Assembly (NCBI GenBank): GCA_022606135.1
Contig: JABYQN010000004.1
Coordinates: 1,860,001 to 1,924,000, forward strand
Source: Fomes fomentarius
Taxonomy: Eukaryota > Basidiomycota > Agaricomycetes > Polyporales > Polyporaceae
Direction of reading: 5' to 3'
DNA length: 64,000 nucleotides
Shown: positions 46,384 through 58,431 of the stretch, piece by piece
Numbering within the stretch: the first letter of the stretch is position 1
Layout of the letters: every line of letters starts with the position of its first letter
Notes under the pieces: model-generated
The model's input: the letters and a program-made list of their open reading frames with translations, nothing else
The model's database searches: none
Told to the model about the DNA's origin: nothing
Made by a program: the position numbers and the translations under genes

Positions 46384-46917
46384 CTATCGTTCCCTCTCCT
46401 CCTTGATAGAGACACGCTTCCGCACCCGCGTCTTGGCCGTAGCCTGCTTCATCGCACTCTTCTCCTTCGGCTCGACTGCAGAGAACTGTACCTCCTCTTC
46501 CTCCCCAATAGTCCCCCTCGGTCTTTGCGGCAGCGCGAACAGCAGATGCATCACGAACGTCGCCACCAGCCGCGCGGCGAAGCCGATCGCGACTGTGCAC
46601 AACGCCGTCGCACCGACGAACACATAGATGGGGTAGACGTTGCGCACGACGGAGGCGACGATGGCGTACGGCGTGAACACCAAGAGATCGACGAGCACCT
46701 GCACGAGCACGACGACCGGCGCGAGGATGTACGCGATGGGGCTGTAAAGCAACGAGAGCGGCGCGAGGAGCGAAAGGAGGAGGCCGACGGTCGTACGGGA
46801 GATGAGGGCGTAGGATCCGGAGAGGATGTGGCCGGTGAGCTTAAGGAGCTCAACGATGGGCGGGGACGGGGCGACGGGTCCCGCGTCGCCGCCCTTCTGG
46901 ATGTAGGCTGCGCTCAT
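46384..46917 (-). CDS. Small intronless membrane protein, unknown function
   Basis: Single exon of 177 residues beginning MSAAYIQKGGDAGPV. Three hydrophobic stretches are visible: TVGLLLSLLAPLSLLYSPIA with AYILAPVVVLVQVLVDLLVF, and YVFVGATALCTVAIGFAARL. The C-terminus is charged and ends in lysine/arginine-rich KTRVRKRVSIKEERER, likely cytosolic. I do not recognise the family. The frame is open from the ATG to the stop with no splice sites needed, and coding bias is third-position GC-rich, so it looks real. An in-frame ATG at 46971 would add 18 residues. No functional context from neighbours. Confidence 0.65.
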   Translation of the reverse strand: MSAAYIQKGGDAGPVAPSPPIVELLKLTGHILSGSYALISRTTVGLLLSLLAPLSLLYSPIAYILAPVVVLVQVLVDLLVFTPYAIVASVVRNVYPIYVFVGATALCTVAIGFAARLVATFVMHLLFALPQRPRGTIGEEEEVQFSAVEPKEKSAMKQATAKTRVRKRVSIKEERER

Positions 46918-48281
46918 CGTGTGTGGTCGTCGGGGACGGGGTAGTTGGAAGTGAAATATACGCTCGCGCAACTTGTAGGACGCGACTCGGAGTGGAAGAA
47001 GACGTCACCAGGCGGGAGCGCAAGCTGCGCTAGCAATTACGTAATGGTGCCCCCATGGATTTCGTCCGGATTTGGCAGGCAGTAAGTAAGAAACACCTTC
47101 ACATAGCTCTTCACATGGGCTTCACATTTTTTTTTCTGCGCAATCCGATATCGACGCTCTCCTTCTTCCTCTCGTACTCCATCCTACTCACCACTATGTA
47201 CACCCAACAATTGCCGACTATGGCTGTTTTCTGCTTTTCAGCATAGCCCCTACAGGGTTCATCCGATCGCTTGCAAGGTTTTCAAGTGAATCCACAGCAT
47301 CGAAGGCCGCTAGCCATCGCGCCTTGGGGCGGTTGAGCTGAGCTCTTTTTCTCATGTCATACTGCGGACTACTTGTTGCTACTGATGTCTGGGTTTTCCA
47401 TGCGTTTACGCAGCTCGTTGCTTCCATCCCATTCATCAGCGCACTTCCGGTCCGTACTATATACAATTTCTGTACTTGCTTTAACAAATTATGCTGATCT
47501 TCACCCCCGCGTGCACGGCAGGAAATAGGCGGTCTTGGACATGCGCTAACGAGTGGGATATACAGAGATGCATGCAGTCGACGGCGAAGCCTGTCTGTCG
47601 CTCAGTACCCAGCCTCCACTGGGGGGCTATGTACCTTCACCTACATGAGAACCCAGCGGCTCATCTGCGCGACCTCGTGGATCTGTCCACGTTCTCACTG
47701 CGCCTGTCCTCATGTGCCCTGGTGTGAACACGAAGACGTAACGATGTGGTCCATATACTACAGGCCCCATTGGTTGGGTCCATAGTGGCACCGCTAGGTG
47801 AGTCATTAAGATGTCCGGCAGTGATATATGAGTAGCGCTGCAATGACTCTTCTGGCTCTTACGCTCACCCTTGTCTTCCACTCTCTCATCTGCTGTCGAC
47901 ATGGCTCACTACCTTCGCGAGAACGCAGCAAGAACTGATAGCATTCGCGTTGAAGATTGTCCAGTACAGTATGAACATAGGATATAAACGAGGCAAGGAG
48001 ACTACGGAACTCGCGACGCTCAACATCGTTCCCAATATTAAGATACGCAAGATGGGGATATCTGGGGCTGGTATACACCGGGATGACAAGAACGCATAGG
48101 TGAAGCAGAGCGAGGTAAGGAGGAGGTACGTCAAGAAGAATATGTGTACAGCAACCCATATCGGGTGTAGTCGCACAAATCGTGTCCACTGTGCATGTCC
48201 TTGAGCAAGATGAACGCAATGACTTGCAGGTAACATACCATACTGGTAGTTTATGCAGAGATATCCAATGATCCCACAGTC
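46918..48281. other. Intergenic, no gene recognised
   Basis: About 1.36 kb. Short frames on both strands, none with a known domain; the right end is the 3' flank of Maf1. Confidence 0.5.
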
Positions 48282-49325
48282 CTACAGGTTCGCGCTCAGG
48301 CCCATCGCCCGCGCGCCAGCACCGACTGCACCCTCCCATCCCAGAAACCGCTCGCTCGATACCTTCCCAGGGGAGCCATACGTGACCTCCTGGTCCATCC
48401 ACGACGACATGCCCTTCGACCGCGCCCAGATCGAGATGAAGAGTACACGCTTCAGCTTGCGGTTCAAGAAGAACGAGTGCGAGCTCCATAGCAGCGCGCC
48501 TCGCCGACGCGGTCGGCCATACGGCAGGTCGTCGGAATCGTCGCTGAAACCGGTGCTCCGGCGGCGCGAGGGCGCCTCATCCACGTCGTAGTCGTCGAAC
48601 TGGAACTGGGTGTCTTCGTCGCTCGAGGGCTCTTCGTCGTCAACGGATGCGACGTCGTCCTCCTCGTCGGAGTAGTCATCCGCGTGCGGGTCAAACTCAA
48701 GGTCGGGGGTATATGAATACACCTCGCACTCGGAGAGATTGATGTGTTTGTCGAGGCACTGGTAGAGGGTGGGGTGGGTGCCGGACACGGCCTTGGACGG
48801 TGCGCGGGGGCTTGGCTTGACGTAGAAGTCGAGTGGGGAAGAGGAGGTGGGAACGGAGGAAGGGAAGAAGTCGGACGAGGAAGGTGGGTAGGACGAGTAT
48901 GTGCGGGGAGCATGGAGGCCGGAGCGGTGGGGGGAGACGAGAGTGGTGCTGAGGGCGTTGAGGACGCTGGCACTGCTCTCCTCGCGGTTGAAGTGGGATG
49001 GGCGGACGTCGGAGAACTCGTGGTCGGGGAAGGCGACGTTAAGGGTCGCGATGAGAAGGTAGAGGGTCTTACGGGACTGGTGCTCCTGGATGGGCCCGAA
49101 GGGCGTCATCTCGGACTCGCGGTCGAGAGCCATGTCGGACGGGAGCGGAGGCGAGTGGGAGAGCTCGTCGGCATATGCGCTCTCGAGGTTGCGGAAGAGC
49201 TTCTTGTCGCGCTTGATGTTCTTGAGGCTGTACGCCTCGATGCGCGTGTGCACGGAGCACTCGGGGCCCTCGTGGGTGAGTGCTTGGGCGAGGCGGGAAA
49301 GGTCGGGCATCTCGATGTACTTCAT
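48282..49325 (-). CDS. maf1: Maf1, repressor of RNA polymerase III
   Basis: Conserved eukaryotic repressor that binds RNA polymerase III and shuts down tRNA and 5S rRNA synthesis under stress or TOR inhibition. Intronless, 347 residues. It starts with the typical MKYIEMPDLSRLAQAL, followed by RIEAYSLKNIKRDKKLFRNL. The second conserved box is HPTLYQCLDKHINLSECEVY with YTPDLEFDPHADDYSDEEDD, and the third is LLWSSHSFFLNRKLKRVLFI. Between the first and second boxes lies a Ser/Pro-rich linker of about 90 residues (SSYPPSSSDFFPSS), where phosphorylation sites sit in other Maf1 proteins. An acidic stretch precedes box three. The start at 49325 is fixed by the conserved N-terminus; an upstream in-frame ATG at 49439 is ignored. 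Confidence 0.95.
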   Translation of the reverse strand: MKYIEMPDLSRLAQALTHEGPECSVHTRIEAYSLKNIKRDKKLFRNLESAYADELSHSPPLPSDMALDRESEMTPFGPIQEHQSRKTLYLLIATLNVAFPDHEFSDVRPSHFNREESSASVLNALSTTLVSPHRSGLHAPRTYSSYPPSSSDFFPSSVPTSSSPLDFYVKPSPRAPSKAVSGTHPTLYQCLDKHINLSECEVYSYTPDLEFDPHADDYSDEEDDVASVDDEEPSSDEDTQFQFDDYDVDEAPSRRRSTGFSDDSDDLPYGRPRRRGALLWSSHSFFLNRKLKRVLFISIWARSKGMSSWMDQEVTYGSPGKVSSERFLGWEGAVGAGARAMGLSANL

Positions 49326-49826
49326 GATGAGTAGGCGGTGGGCGTGATGAGGAGTGGGCGTTGGTGTCAAGATGGGCCTATATGGGATGCCAACGCGATT
49401 GCTGCGGGAGGCTGCTTTATGCGAGAATCTGCAGCACAAATACGGGCGTGTTCTGGGAAGAGAAGCAGAACACGATATGATAAAGCAGGTCGGTGTGGCG
49501 ACGTGGACGGAGGGATTGTCCGGAAGTCGTTAATGGGAGGCAAGTCGGGAGAGTAGAAGGAAGAGCCGGGGTCGGATGTGGGATGGTAGAGGCGTGTTGA
49601 GAGCGCCGTGCGGAAGCCTCAACGCTGCCGCCGGACGTCATTCCTCTCTCAGCCTAGATTGGCTCCCTCCGATCATGTCCTGAAGCCTCACGTTCCTCTC
49701 GCCTTCGCACGTTTCTCTACACTCTCCACTACAGCCTGTCGCCCAATCGTCGATCCGCACCAGCACCGGAAAGCACTGGCAGACTCGCAGGCTGGTTTGC
49801 AATCCGAGGGGTGGCACTCCGATGTC
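49326..49826. other. Maf1 upstream region
   Basis: About 500 bases between Maf1 and the inverted-repeat element. No other gene seen. Confidence 0.5.
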
Positions 49827-49933
49827 TACAGCCTCTTGCATATATAATGACAATTTTGATTTCGTCGCTTTGTTTGTCCCGAACAAGCAACTCCCTAATA
49901 TGGTAAGCAATCTCCGATCGAGCAGCGGGCGCT
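49827..49933 (+). repeat. Left terminal inverted repeat
   Basis: Pairs with 50289-50397 on the opposite strand; shared core includes ttcgtcgctttgtttgtccc and ggtaagcaatctccgatcg. Confidence 0.8.
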
Positions 49934-50288
49934 TTGCCTCGGCCTCATCGTCGTTGTGATTATATCGGGGTTATATTTGAACACGGTGTGCTCATTCTCT
50001 ATGCTTATATCGTCAACTACTCGTCTGGTCATGAGACTACGTGGTCAAGATTTGGGAGGGCCTGAAGTTCGGTGCATCTCATAGAAGCCGCCAACTCTCG
50101 TGAGTCTCTTCAGAAATGCGAGGGGCCTGGCGGTGGCAAGACTGTATCAGTATGGTTGTATCCACGGAAGAGCCTGTAGATGGTTCTGGTGTTGCAATCA
50201 ACACGCTTGGAAATCTCTTCAGTAGGTACATAGTCGTTGTGAGCCCTGCAGACGATATGCTTGTGCGACTGAACATCGAGGAGCATGA

Positions 50289-50397
50289 AGCGCCCGCTGC
50301 CCGATCGGAGATTGCTTACCATATTAGGAGTTGTTTGCTCGGGACAAACAAAGCGACGAAAATCACAAAATTGTCATTCTATATGCAAGAGGCTGTA
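50289..50397 (-). repeat. Right terminal inverted repeat
   Basis: Inverted copy of 49827-49933, with three extra bases near ttttgtgatt compared with the left arm. Confidence 0.8.
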
Positions 50398-53300
50398 ATG
50401 CTTAGCTATTCACCGCCGCCAAGGCTGTGTACTACCACAGACGCTCGCTGCCTTTTGAGCTTGAGTCTTCTTACTCGGAGGCGGCCGCGGACAACCCTAC
50501 CATACAATGCAGATTTCAGGCTTTGCCGTCTAGGTCACCGAAGTATATATAGATCGTTCTCAACACTCTGTTAAAAATTGAGCGAACGTGCTTGGTGTGA
50601 ATGAGAACTGCCACCGCAGGGAATGAACGCTATTGAGCACCGTAGTTGGTCGGTAGCACAATCAAACACGACTTGCCGAACAATGACAATATACGCGGGT
50701 TCGAGCGTGTTACCTAGGTCACTGAGGCCGGTCCACCGTTTCGTCTGTGTCAATGAGCAGGGCAAAGTTGACGACTTCCTGAACGGTACTTCTTTACTGC
50801 GGTATCTCTTTAGCATACAGAACTGGAGTGTGGCTAGAGTGGCCCAGGATCACCGTCCACACTCCTCCCGAAGTCGTCCAACGTGAAGCTAGATGGCTTA
50901 CTATAGGAGCACGGACTGGGCGAAGTCGGCGAAACCCGAGTGTCCGTCGTGACTGGTCCCGTGCGCAACGCGCCGCGCGTTGTCACGCGTTGGTGCTCAC
51001 GCCGGAGGCATTGTGGCGTCCCTTATGTTTGCTTCCTCCCAGGTCGACGCACCAGTCGCAGCGGTACCCGCGGGTTGAGAAGGATATTTGGATAGAATCC
51101 TGTACGTTTGAGGTACTACGGATCATGGTGGATAAGGGGATCGTGGGGCTATGCGGGGAGATGAAAGTGGCGGACTCGGATATCCGGATTTCTAAGCCCT
51201 CCGGGGATGCGTTCGACATGTATATCGATGAGGATACTTGTGAAGCGCCGCTGAGTTCAAATAGCGCCGTACGCAGAGTTCAGACTGAGCGGATAAACCC
51301 CTGTGTCGCGGAGTGCGAACGGGGGGAGGTATAAGAACCCGCCAGCGCGCTTTGACCAAACAAATACACCTTCTCCTTTGACCTCTCCCATCCCCTCCAC
51401 TCCTCTTTCATCATCGTCCCCCAGGTGCCACTCTTTCCGTCGCTCTGGTGAGTCGACCCCTCCTTCTCCCTGCCCAACCTCCTCAGAGGCTGACGATTGC
51501 TCCGACACCACACTCGTCGCTGCCGCCGACATGCCTTCATAGTTACCAACTTCAACCTTCCCCAATCCGTTCTAGACTTTCATTAGAGGTCTTAAACAAC
51601 ACCTTTCGCCCTTTGCCACCGCCCTCCGCAGTCGGCTGCTCCGGGAACGCTGTGCGCCACAGTTGTCTACTGTCGCGACCCCCCGTTCCAATCGTGCATC
51701 AATGGTCAGCCGGCATCGTCTCCAATCACACCCAAAAATTCACTGAGGTCCGCCGCTCGCAAAGACATCCCAACCACCGGTCGGCAACGGCAACCATCTC
51801 TGTGCTAGATAGTACGCGCGAACAGTCTTCATGTGAGTGGTATATGTGCAGTGCACGATCTCATAATGATTGACGAGGTTGCAAAGCCATAGCCTTAGCC
51901 TAACTTACGTGGGCAGGCGTGCTTGGACGGATGCAAGATGCGTGAGTACGATCTTCAACCTAATTGCACCTGATGTGGTCTAGTGCTGTCATTGAACGTC
52001 CAAGATGGACACGTACGATGATTATGGAGAAATGCTGCGTTTACTAGTCGACCCCGAAGATTAGCAACTCCAAACGGGTCGTGGTTGAAGTTGCGGAGTA
52101 TGAGTAATCGCCAACAAACGATCGAGGCCATATCCAAACGGCTCCGTCCTCGGACAGATGGGGTTTTAAGCAAACCCATTGCACCTTTTTATCCGAACAT
52201 GGGACAGTGGTCACTGCGAAGAACGCGGAAGGACACGAAGGCATGCGACTGAATAGTGCTAATCATTATACAGGAATTGATAGACGAGGCTGACCGTCTC
52301 GGATCGTCAGTGGTTGCCGCGACGAGCGCGGGGGAGCATGAAGGCAAGGCTCAAGCCACTAACCGACTCCGAAATCGTTGAATAGCGCCACCGTGCTGGG
52401 ATCGTGAAGCACCGCTGACCGTCTCAGACTGGTCATACCCCACTTCGCAATATCCAACCGCGGTTGCGGAAGACCATGCGTGGCCAAATTTGAACAAGAT
52501 GAAGACATGAAAAAGACGAATCATGGGGCAGGACTGCAGGTCGTGAGGTGAGAGTAACCGTCTCATACTGTCCTCGCTCCATTTATTGAACGTTACAGTT
52601 CGCGCGCCAGAAATTTACGGATGCGAAGTAGGCTCAATATTTGAAATGAATCACCGAGGAACGTGGCCAATGTATCTTGAAAGCGATAGCCAACAGCGTC
52701 ATCCCCACAGTGGTTGAGATCGTGACAAAGTGGCAGCCACCACTGGCTGTCAATGCATTCACTCTCAATCGTTGACCATGGTGTCACAACACATGCATGA
52801 TATGAAAGGTCGTAAAGGATGCCCAAGTTATCGTTATCCCGACACACGCCGCTGAAATCAGGCTTAAAACGAGCGACAACATATGCATAAAGGATGCAGA
52901 GGACTACAGCCTCAGAATTGCAAAGCCATATACGACCTCGTGGCCAAGGGACATGGTAGCATGGTCATGGCGAAAGGAGAACAAAGACGGTCCTCAGGGA
53001 CAGGAAAAACACGATATAACAATATCCAAAGACATCGTTGACATCCTAGAGGCCACGAGGTGTAGTAGATTCGTCAGACAAACACGAAGTCCCAAGTTAT
53101 AACCACAATCAAACGGAGGAAGGCACCATGACCCACACTTGCAATTCAAGACCTTCCAAGATGAATGGGAAAATGAGCTAGTTCGTCTAGCAGCTGCAAG
53201 GGGTTATAGGATAAATGACGTCAACCTGCATCGGAATGATGGCTAGAACGGAGAACAGGACACCAGGTACATTGCTCATGCAAGCCCGGTATCTTCGGTG

Positions 53301-54271
53301 ACAAAGACGTTGGAACTTTGATATACTGAAAATTTGACCCGGAGGGCACACTGGTCAAATGCAAACGATACTGGTACTCATCGTTTCGCAGCAGCACAAC
53401 CAAGAACATGGAAACAATGAAGACATATCTGCGATGCTCTTCGTTCAAATAACGACAATGCGGGGAGAAATTCACCGTTTGACGCGACTAGGCGGGATTA
53501 GTTGATAGCAGGCGCATAGCGGTGAGCCCCCGGTCTCCTATTGTCCCATCGTGTCTCACTGGATTGCAAGGCAAGGAACGGGTGTGCAGAGAAGCTCGAA
53601 TCAGGCCGATCCTAGGGCGAAATACGATCTGTGGATAGCGAGTGACTCGCCGATGCAATATCAAACTCACGAGGTCATCATTGACTCTTCTTGACGCAAT
53701 TGATTACTGTGATACTTACCAACTGCATGTAGGCAATGACCGTGTTCCACTTGAAAAAGAAAGAAAAGAACAAAGCGCAGCCAACACGATCTTTGTACGG
53801 CACGAACGCGATCGCAGCCACAAAAGCACTCAGTGGCCAATTGTAAGTACTTACCATAAATAATGCTGCGTTTATGGGGTGTCTCACAGTCATTCGAACC
53901 TAGCGCGTGGCTGGAAAGCCTTGGACGGAGATGTTTTGTAGGGAACGGATATGTTGCAAGGATAGAAACGCAGATTGAGACAGTCCAATTTGATCGAGTG
54001 CATGATGATGATGGATGCCGGAGAGTGATTGACAATTTTAGCGGACTCAACGGGGAAGACTAATTCCTTCAGAGTTGTCGAGGTGAGGATGGCAGAGAAC
54101 CTGGAGGGCATGAGAGTCAGTTGCGGAGGAGTTCTAGGCTGTCTCCTCACCATGTGACCGTGAAGATCTGGATCTGAGATTTCACACTGCAGACATTGAC
54201 AACTTGGACTTGATTCGGACAAGTTATGAGTGGCAAATCTCTTTGCTTGTACTCTTCCGCCGACTTCTGAC
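50398..54271. other. Gene-poor interval with unresolved coding fragments
   Basis: About 3.9 kb without a gene I can model. At 50905-51260 (+) there are protein-like stretches in different frames, such as GETRVSVVTGPVRNAPRVV and IWIESCTFEVLRIMVDKG, suggesting exons whose junctions I could not settle. On the minus strand 53893-53678 reads a hydrophobic AFVAAIAFVPYKDRV segment, and 53475-53221 and 52847-52593 are further open pieces. Base composition from about 52 to 54 kb is visibly more AT-rich than the flanking genes. This may be one or two decayed genes or repeat-derived sequence. Confidence 0.35.
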
Positions 54272-55338
54272 ATGATACCTAAATATTCAAATCCATCTGT
54301 GTTGCTCGAATCTACCACTCTTGTATCTCGTGCAGCCCTCCATGACGACTCTGACGACGAAGGTGAAGTTCGCTCAGCAACGGATCCCGAGCATGCCCAG
54401 ATGGTCGCACGTCTGGAGAACATCCTGAAGAGATCTATCGCAGACATGCTGCTACAGGCTTCCGATGAAGATGCGGACCGGCAAAGCAGGAAAAAGAAGA
54501 AGCGGAAGGTAGAGAAGGAGATGAAGCTGGAGAGTGCGGCTGGTGAGGAAGTGGTCGTCCGTACGTCTTGTATCTCGCTCTTCCTTCCAATGAGCTATGC
54601 ACACGTCATCTACGTAGCATTCCGTCTGTTCTCTGGAATGACTCAGCCACGGCCCATCGTCCTTGCCCCGAAGCCTCAACCGATATATGCGTACGTACTA
54701 TCCGATCACCATGCTCGGTGTGGCGAACAAGCGGCCGACCACTTCGCTGTAGATCGAAAGGTCCTGCCTTGGAAGATACGGAAGTAGAAGCAGAGCTGCG
54801 TGCAGCCCGCGCACGCGAAATTGCCGTGGACTTCGCATGGGTCATGGACGAGTCGAGTAAACCTACGATGGTGAGCCTGGCATATCCCCGTGTCCCACCC
54901 GCACTACTCAGCAACTGCCAGCAGAAAACAGCAAGGACTGGGAAGACAGTTGAGCGGGTCATTGCGAAGCTCTCACATCCTGACGCCAGACTGCTTGTAC
55001 TGGAACGACCAAAGCCCCCTCCCAAGCCTCCCTGTATCGCACAGTCCCATCCCGACATCGAGGTCGAGCCATCGCCACATGAACACGGCGCAGACTGCTG
55101 TCCTGTCGTCGAAGCACCCCCCTCATCCTCCGACCCTGCCGAGTCTACCAAACGAAAACGCCGCAGAGGGAAGCTACGCCAGAAACCCGTCGTCCAACCC
55201 ACGTTCTGGAGACCGCCCCCCGGTCTGGGAGGAAAGAGCCTCGGTTACGCATGGGGCTACTCTGGCAGTCGGCCAATGCAAGCAGGCCAGTCCCCGCACT
55301 ACCGACGGGACACGATGAAGAGAGCTGTATATGCATAG
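54272..55338 (+). CDS. Conserved-looking protein of unknown function
   Basis: Family not recognised. Exons 54272-54560, 54618-54690, 54753-54870 and 54922-55338 give 298 residues in phase. The N-terminal third is acidic (DDSDDEGE) and carries a basic cluster (SRKKKKRKVEKEMK) that could be a nuclear localisation signal. The short second exon gives FRLFSGMTQPRPIVLAPKPQ. Exon 3 reads EIAVDFAWVMDESSKP, and the C-terminal exon has KRKRRRGKLRQKP followed by PTFWRPPPGLGGKSLGYAWG, which look like conserved blocks. The last intron (54871-54921) is 51 bases, in frame and without stop, so retention would still be readable. A nuclear or nucleolar role is inference from the basic clusters only. Confidence 0.65.
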
Positions 55339-55401
55339 CGCGCCCGACCGTACGGCCAGGTGGTATTTGTACAACATGCATTAGCGGAGACGTATGGTAG
55401 T

Positions 55402-58146
55402 CTACAGACTTGTGTCCTCGTCGCCGTCGCTGAACGGCGTGTTCTTCGCGACCTGCTTGCCTTTGTCTCGGTGCTCGCGCATCTTCTCTGCCCAGTTTTC
55501 CTCACCACCAGGTGGGCCCTTGAGGCCGAACGGACCCATGTCTGCGCTTGTCTCCAGGGCGAGATCCAGCAGTTCCAGTACGTAGCCGTTTATAGGCTCG
55601 ATACTGAGCGCCTGTGGTGCACCACATGTGAGATTCCTACGTACGTGAAGCCGGGTGATGTTACTCACTTCGTGATACTTGACGATCGCAGTTTCGACAT
55701 TGCCAAGGAGGTGGTGCGTGACACCCATAAACGACAAAGCGCTGACGTTCCGGTAGTCGATCTCGAGCACCTTCTGGTACGCTGCCTTCGCCTGTTCCAA
55801 ATGGCTATAGATGGGGCCGGAGCATGTCAGTCATCGCTGTACGCACGAAACGGGTAAAGGATGATACGCACCCAAGCTTTCTCAGTGCCGTGCCAAGGTT
55901 AAGATACGTTGGGATCCACGCTTTCTGGGACGCTTGTACCACTTGTGCGAGCTCTAACGCCTCAGCAAAGAGTTTCGCTGCGGTCTCGTAACTGTGCGAG
56001 AATGAGATAAACACCGGATCGAAATGGCGCAGACTCGTATATGAAGCTTCTACGTACTCGTCGTTCGTGAACGCCATAACCCCGCGCTCGTTCAGCAACA
56101 ACGGGTCTGCGTCGCACATGTGGTTCGCAGCGAAGAGCGCCTCCTCTGCTTGTTGCCGGTTCGAGAGGATGATGTGCTCCATTCCGACGAACATGAGCGG
56201 GAGATGCGAGCCGGTGTACAGTCGTGCGCAAGTCGAGTACGCGGTGACTGCGTGTTCGTGCTCGCCCTCGAAGGAGAACGCGTGCGCGAACGCGATCCAG
56301 GCGGGGGCGAAGCGGGGATCCATGAGTGAGGTTTTGCTGTTATGTGAAATTGGTGAGCGACATCTTCCAAAGTTGACTCGCAGTGTTGTCGCGACATAAC
56401 TTACCTGAAGTATGTGCGGGCTTCCTGGAACTTCTTTATGCACATATACCACATGCCCACGGCGTACCAGCTGATCGCGCTTTCCGGCTCTTTGTCGACC
56501 AGTTCATGTGCGAGTAGGAAGAGCTTGGAGTTGAGATGCTCTAGGTGATACATGCATGCTATATGTAGCGGCATGGTGTTCTTGTGAACGTCAGTAAGGC
56601 CAAGAATTCTGTCATGTTATGATCCTCGGAATTGAGCACACTGCCTTGAACGGGGCATTGAGGAGGGACGTACCTCGAGGTGACGGCGTAGCAGTCCGCC
56701 CATCGAAGTTGTGTATACAACGCGTCCGCGAAGCTGAACAAGACGTCAGGATTGTCTCCAAGACTGTAGTCTTCCACCAGTCGTCGTCGGACTAGCGCAT
56801 GCTCTTCTGTGTGCTTGTACTTGCGCAAGCGCGAGAGATACATGAGTCGCACGAAATCCGCATCCGAGGGCGTTTGTTCGCGGTACGCCAATGTCTCGAC
56901 AAACTCCCATTCTACGGGACACAGAAGACGCGTCAGCGATGTTTCGAGGAAATCAGAGGACACACACCTTCCTCAGGCGTCATCATCTCTCCGCTCACAA
57001 GCTGTTCAAATGCCTCGTAGCACTTCACATCAAGCGAGAGTGCCTCCATGAAACAATGTTTCGCTTGGTCACCGCGGTTCAACTTCAGCATGAGCAATCC
57101 ACGTAGGTTACACATGGATGCTTCGATCTACATGCCGCACCTAAGGCTTATTCGCTTTGAATCGCAGTTACGACACATACCTTGATGCCGCCATCCATGT
57201 TCGGGATCTCCAGCCCCTCCTGAGCAGCATTGCGGAACGGGTTCGACTCTCCAAGCATCTCGAGCGCGTCGTTCCACTTGCCCTGGCGCATCTGACACTG
57301 TGCAGCAAGATACCGGCACGCGACACTCATGTCCACCAATCGTGAGACGCCTTCTTCGAGCTCGATGGCCACGTCGATCATCTCTCCTGGACCGACAGGC
57401 AACCGCTGCACCCCAGGCGCGAGTGTGGTCGGAGTGCCTAACACACCCATCGGAGGCGGCGGCATCTCCCGCCCTTTGCCTTTCGCGTTCGCGGAAGCGG
57501 GGGCAAATGGCGGCTGGAAGGTGCCATTCTTTATAGACCCAACAGGCCCGGTGCGCGGTGGGGTGGTGGGAAATGGACGCGTGAGGAGCCTCTCGGCACG
57601 CGAGTACTCGTGTTTGAGGAAGAATGTTTGCGCCAGCCAGAACGCGTCGTTCGGGTCGTCTATAGCAAGTTGCTATGATTCAGTGCTCGCACTGTATGTG
57701 TAGATAGATCACTCACTTGTCCAGCTGACGATTTTGTCGCCCCAGAACGCGGCCGAATCGTATAAATGCTGCATGAGCGCGTCGTGCCTCCATAGCCGCA
57801 TCCGATCAACCACGCCCCACTCATGCTCCTCTTCGTCTCCTTCGTCGTCCGCGTCGTCTTGGAAGACGTCCGTGGTGTCGTTCGCGAGCGGGTGCCTGCT
57901 CCCCGTGGTCCTTGCCCTCCGCGACATACGTGGGGAGGAGCGGAGAGGCGAAGTTTGTATCATCGACCTGCTGGGATCAAAGAAAGACCTCTGGTTAGAG
58001 GCGCCACTCGTGTTCGCGTCCGCCAGAGAGTTTATGAGCGGTTGCGGCCCAAAGGAAAACGAGGAGTTGAAGGAGTGGCGAGGACGCGAGCCTGACGGAG
58101 ACGGTGCTCGAGGGACGGCGAAGCCTGCTGGAGGAGTAGCGGCCAT
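55402..58146 (-). CDS. cdc16: Anaphase-promoting complex subunit Cdc16 (APC6)
   Basis: TPR scaffold subunit of the APC/C ubiquitin ligase, which drives anaphase and mitotic exit. Nine exons: 58146-57717, 57659-57181, 57127-56968, 56911-56674, 56608-56405, 56336-56058, 55991-55872, 55804-55669 and 55611-55402, giving 751 residues. After a disordered Ser/Arg/Pro-rich N-terminus of about 100 residues come Cdc16 landmarks: [46 protein letters not shown], and [20 protein letters not shown] sequence (here [20 protein letters not shown]). Then follow the TPR units [36 protein letters not shown] and [20 protein letters not shown]. All junctions are GT-AG and in phase. The C-terminal tail is acidic and probably disordered. 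Nuclear. Confidence 0.95.
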
Positions 58147-58431
58147 TGCTCGTTGTGTATTATATTTTTATGAAGCAGGTTAGGCGTCGCGAGCGTCGTC
58201 TGGCGCGCGAGGACAAGCAAGGAGGAGGGAGGTGGTTGGAAAGAGACAAGGAGCGGCTTCAACGCGATTGAACGCGTACCGCGCGATCTCACATACCACG
58301 TGGCTCAAATCTTTGGCGCTTGTTCCTCGATCGTGCATCTTCCAAATTTTGCCGTTAAACTTGTAGGCCAAGTCTTGAGTCTACCTTTCCTCCCTCCTAC
58401 TCGGCCTTTGTCTTAGCTCCCTCTCACCATC

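Larger units (their letters stand above)
49827..50397. mobile_element. Tc1/mariner-like terminal-inverted-repeat remnant
   Basis: Two arms of about 107 bases, 49827-49933 and 50289-50397, are inverted copies of one another with few mismatches and a small indel. The outer ends read TACAGCC...GGCTGTA, which fits a CAG-starting Tc1/mariner terminus flanked by a TA target duplication. The interior on the minus strand (about 50270-50110) encodes EEISKRVDCNTRTIYRLF, a helix-turn-helix like the DNA-binding head of such transposases, followed by a proline-rich VLPPPGPSHF and then a stop. There is no DDE catalytic domain, so the copy is truncated and non-autonomous. Confidence 0.7.

Noticed and set aside
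50116..50574. 152-codon plus-strand frame
   Set aside because: It runs through the inverted-repeat element; the meaningful signal there is the helix-turn-helix on the minus strand.
53885..53903. B-box-like ggttcgaatgac on the minus strand
   Set aside because: Lacks the terminal CC of a B box and no A box or acceptor stem could be paired.
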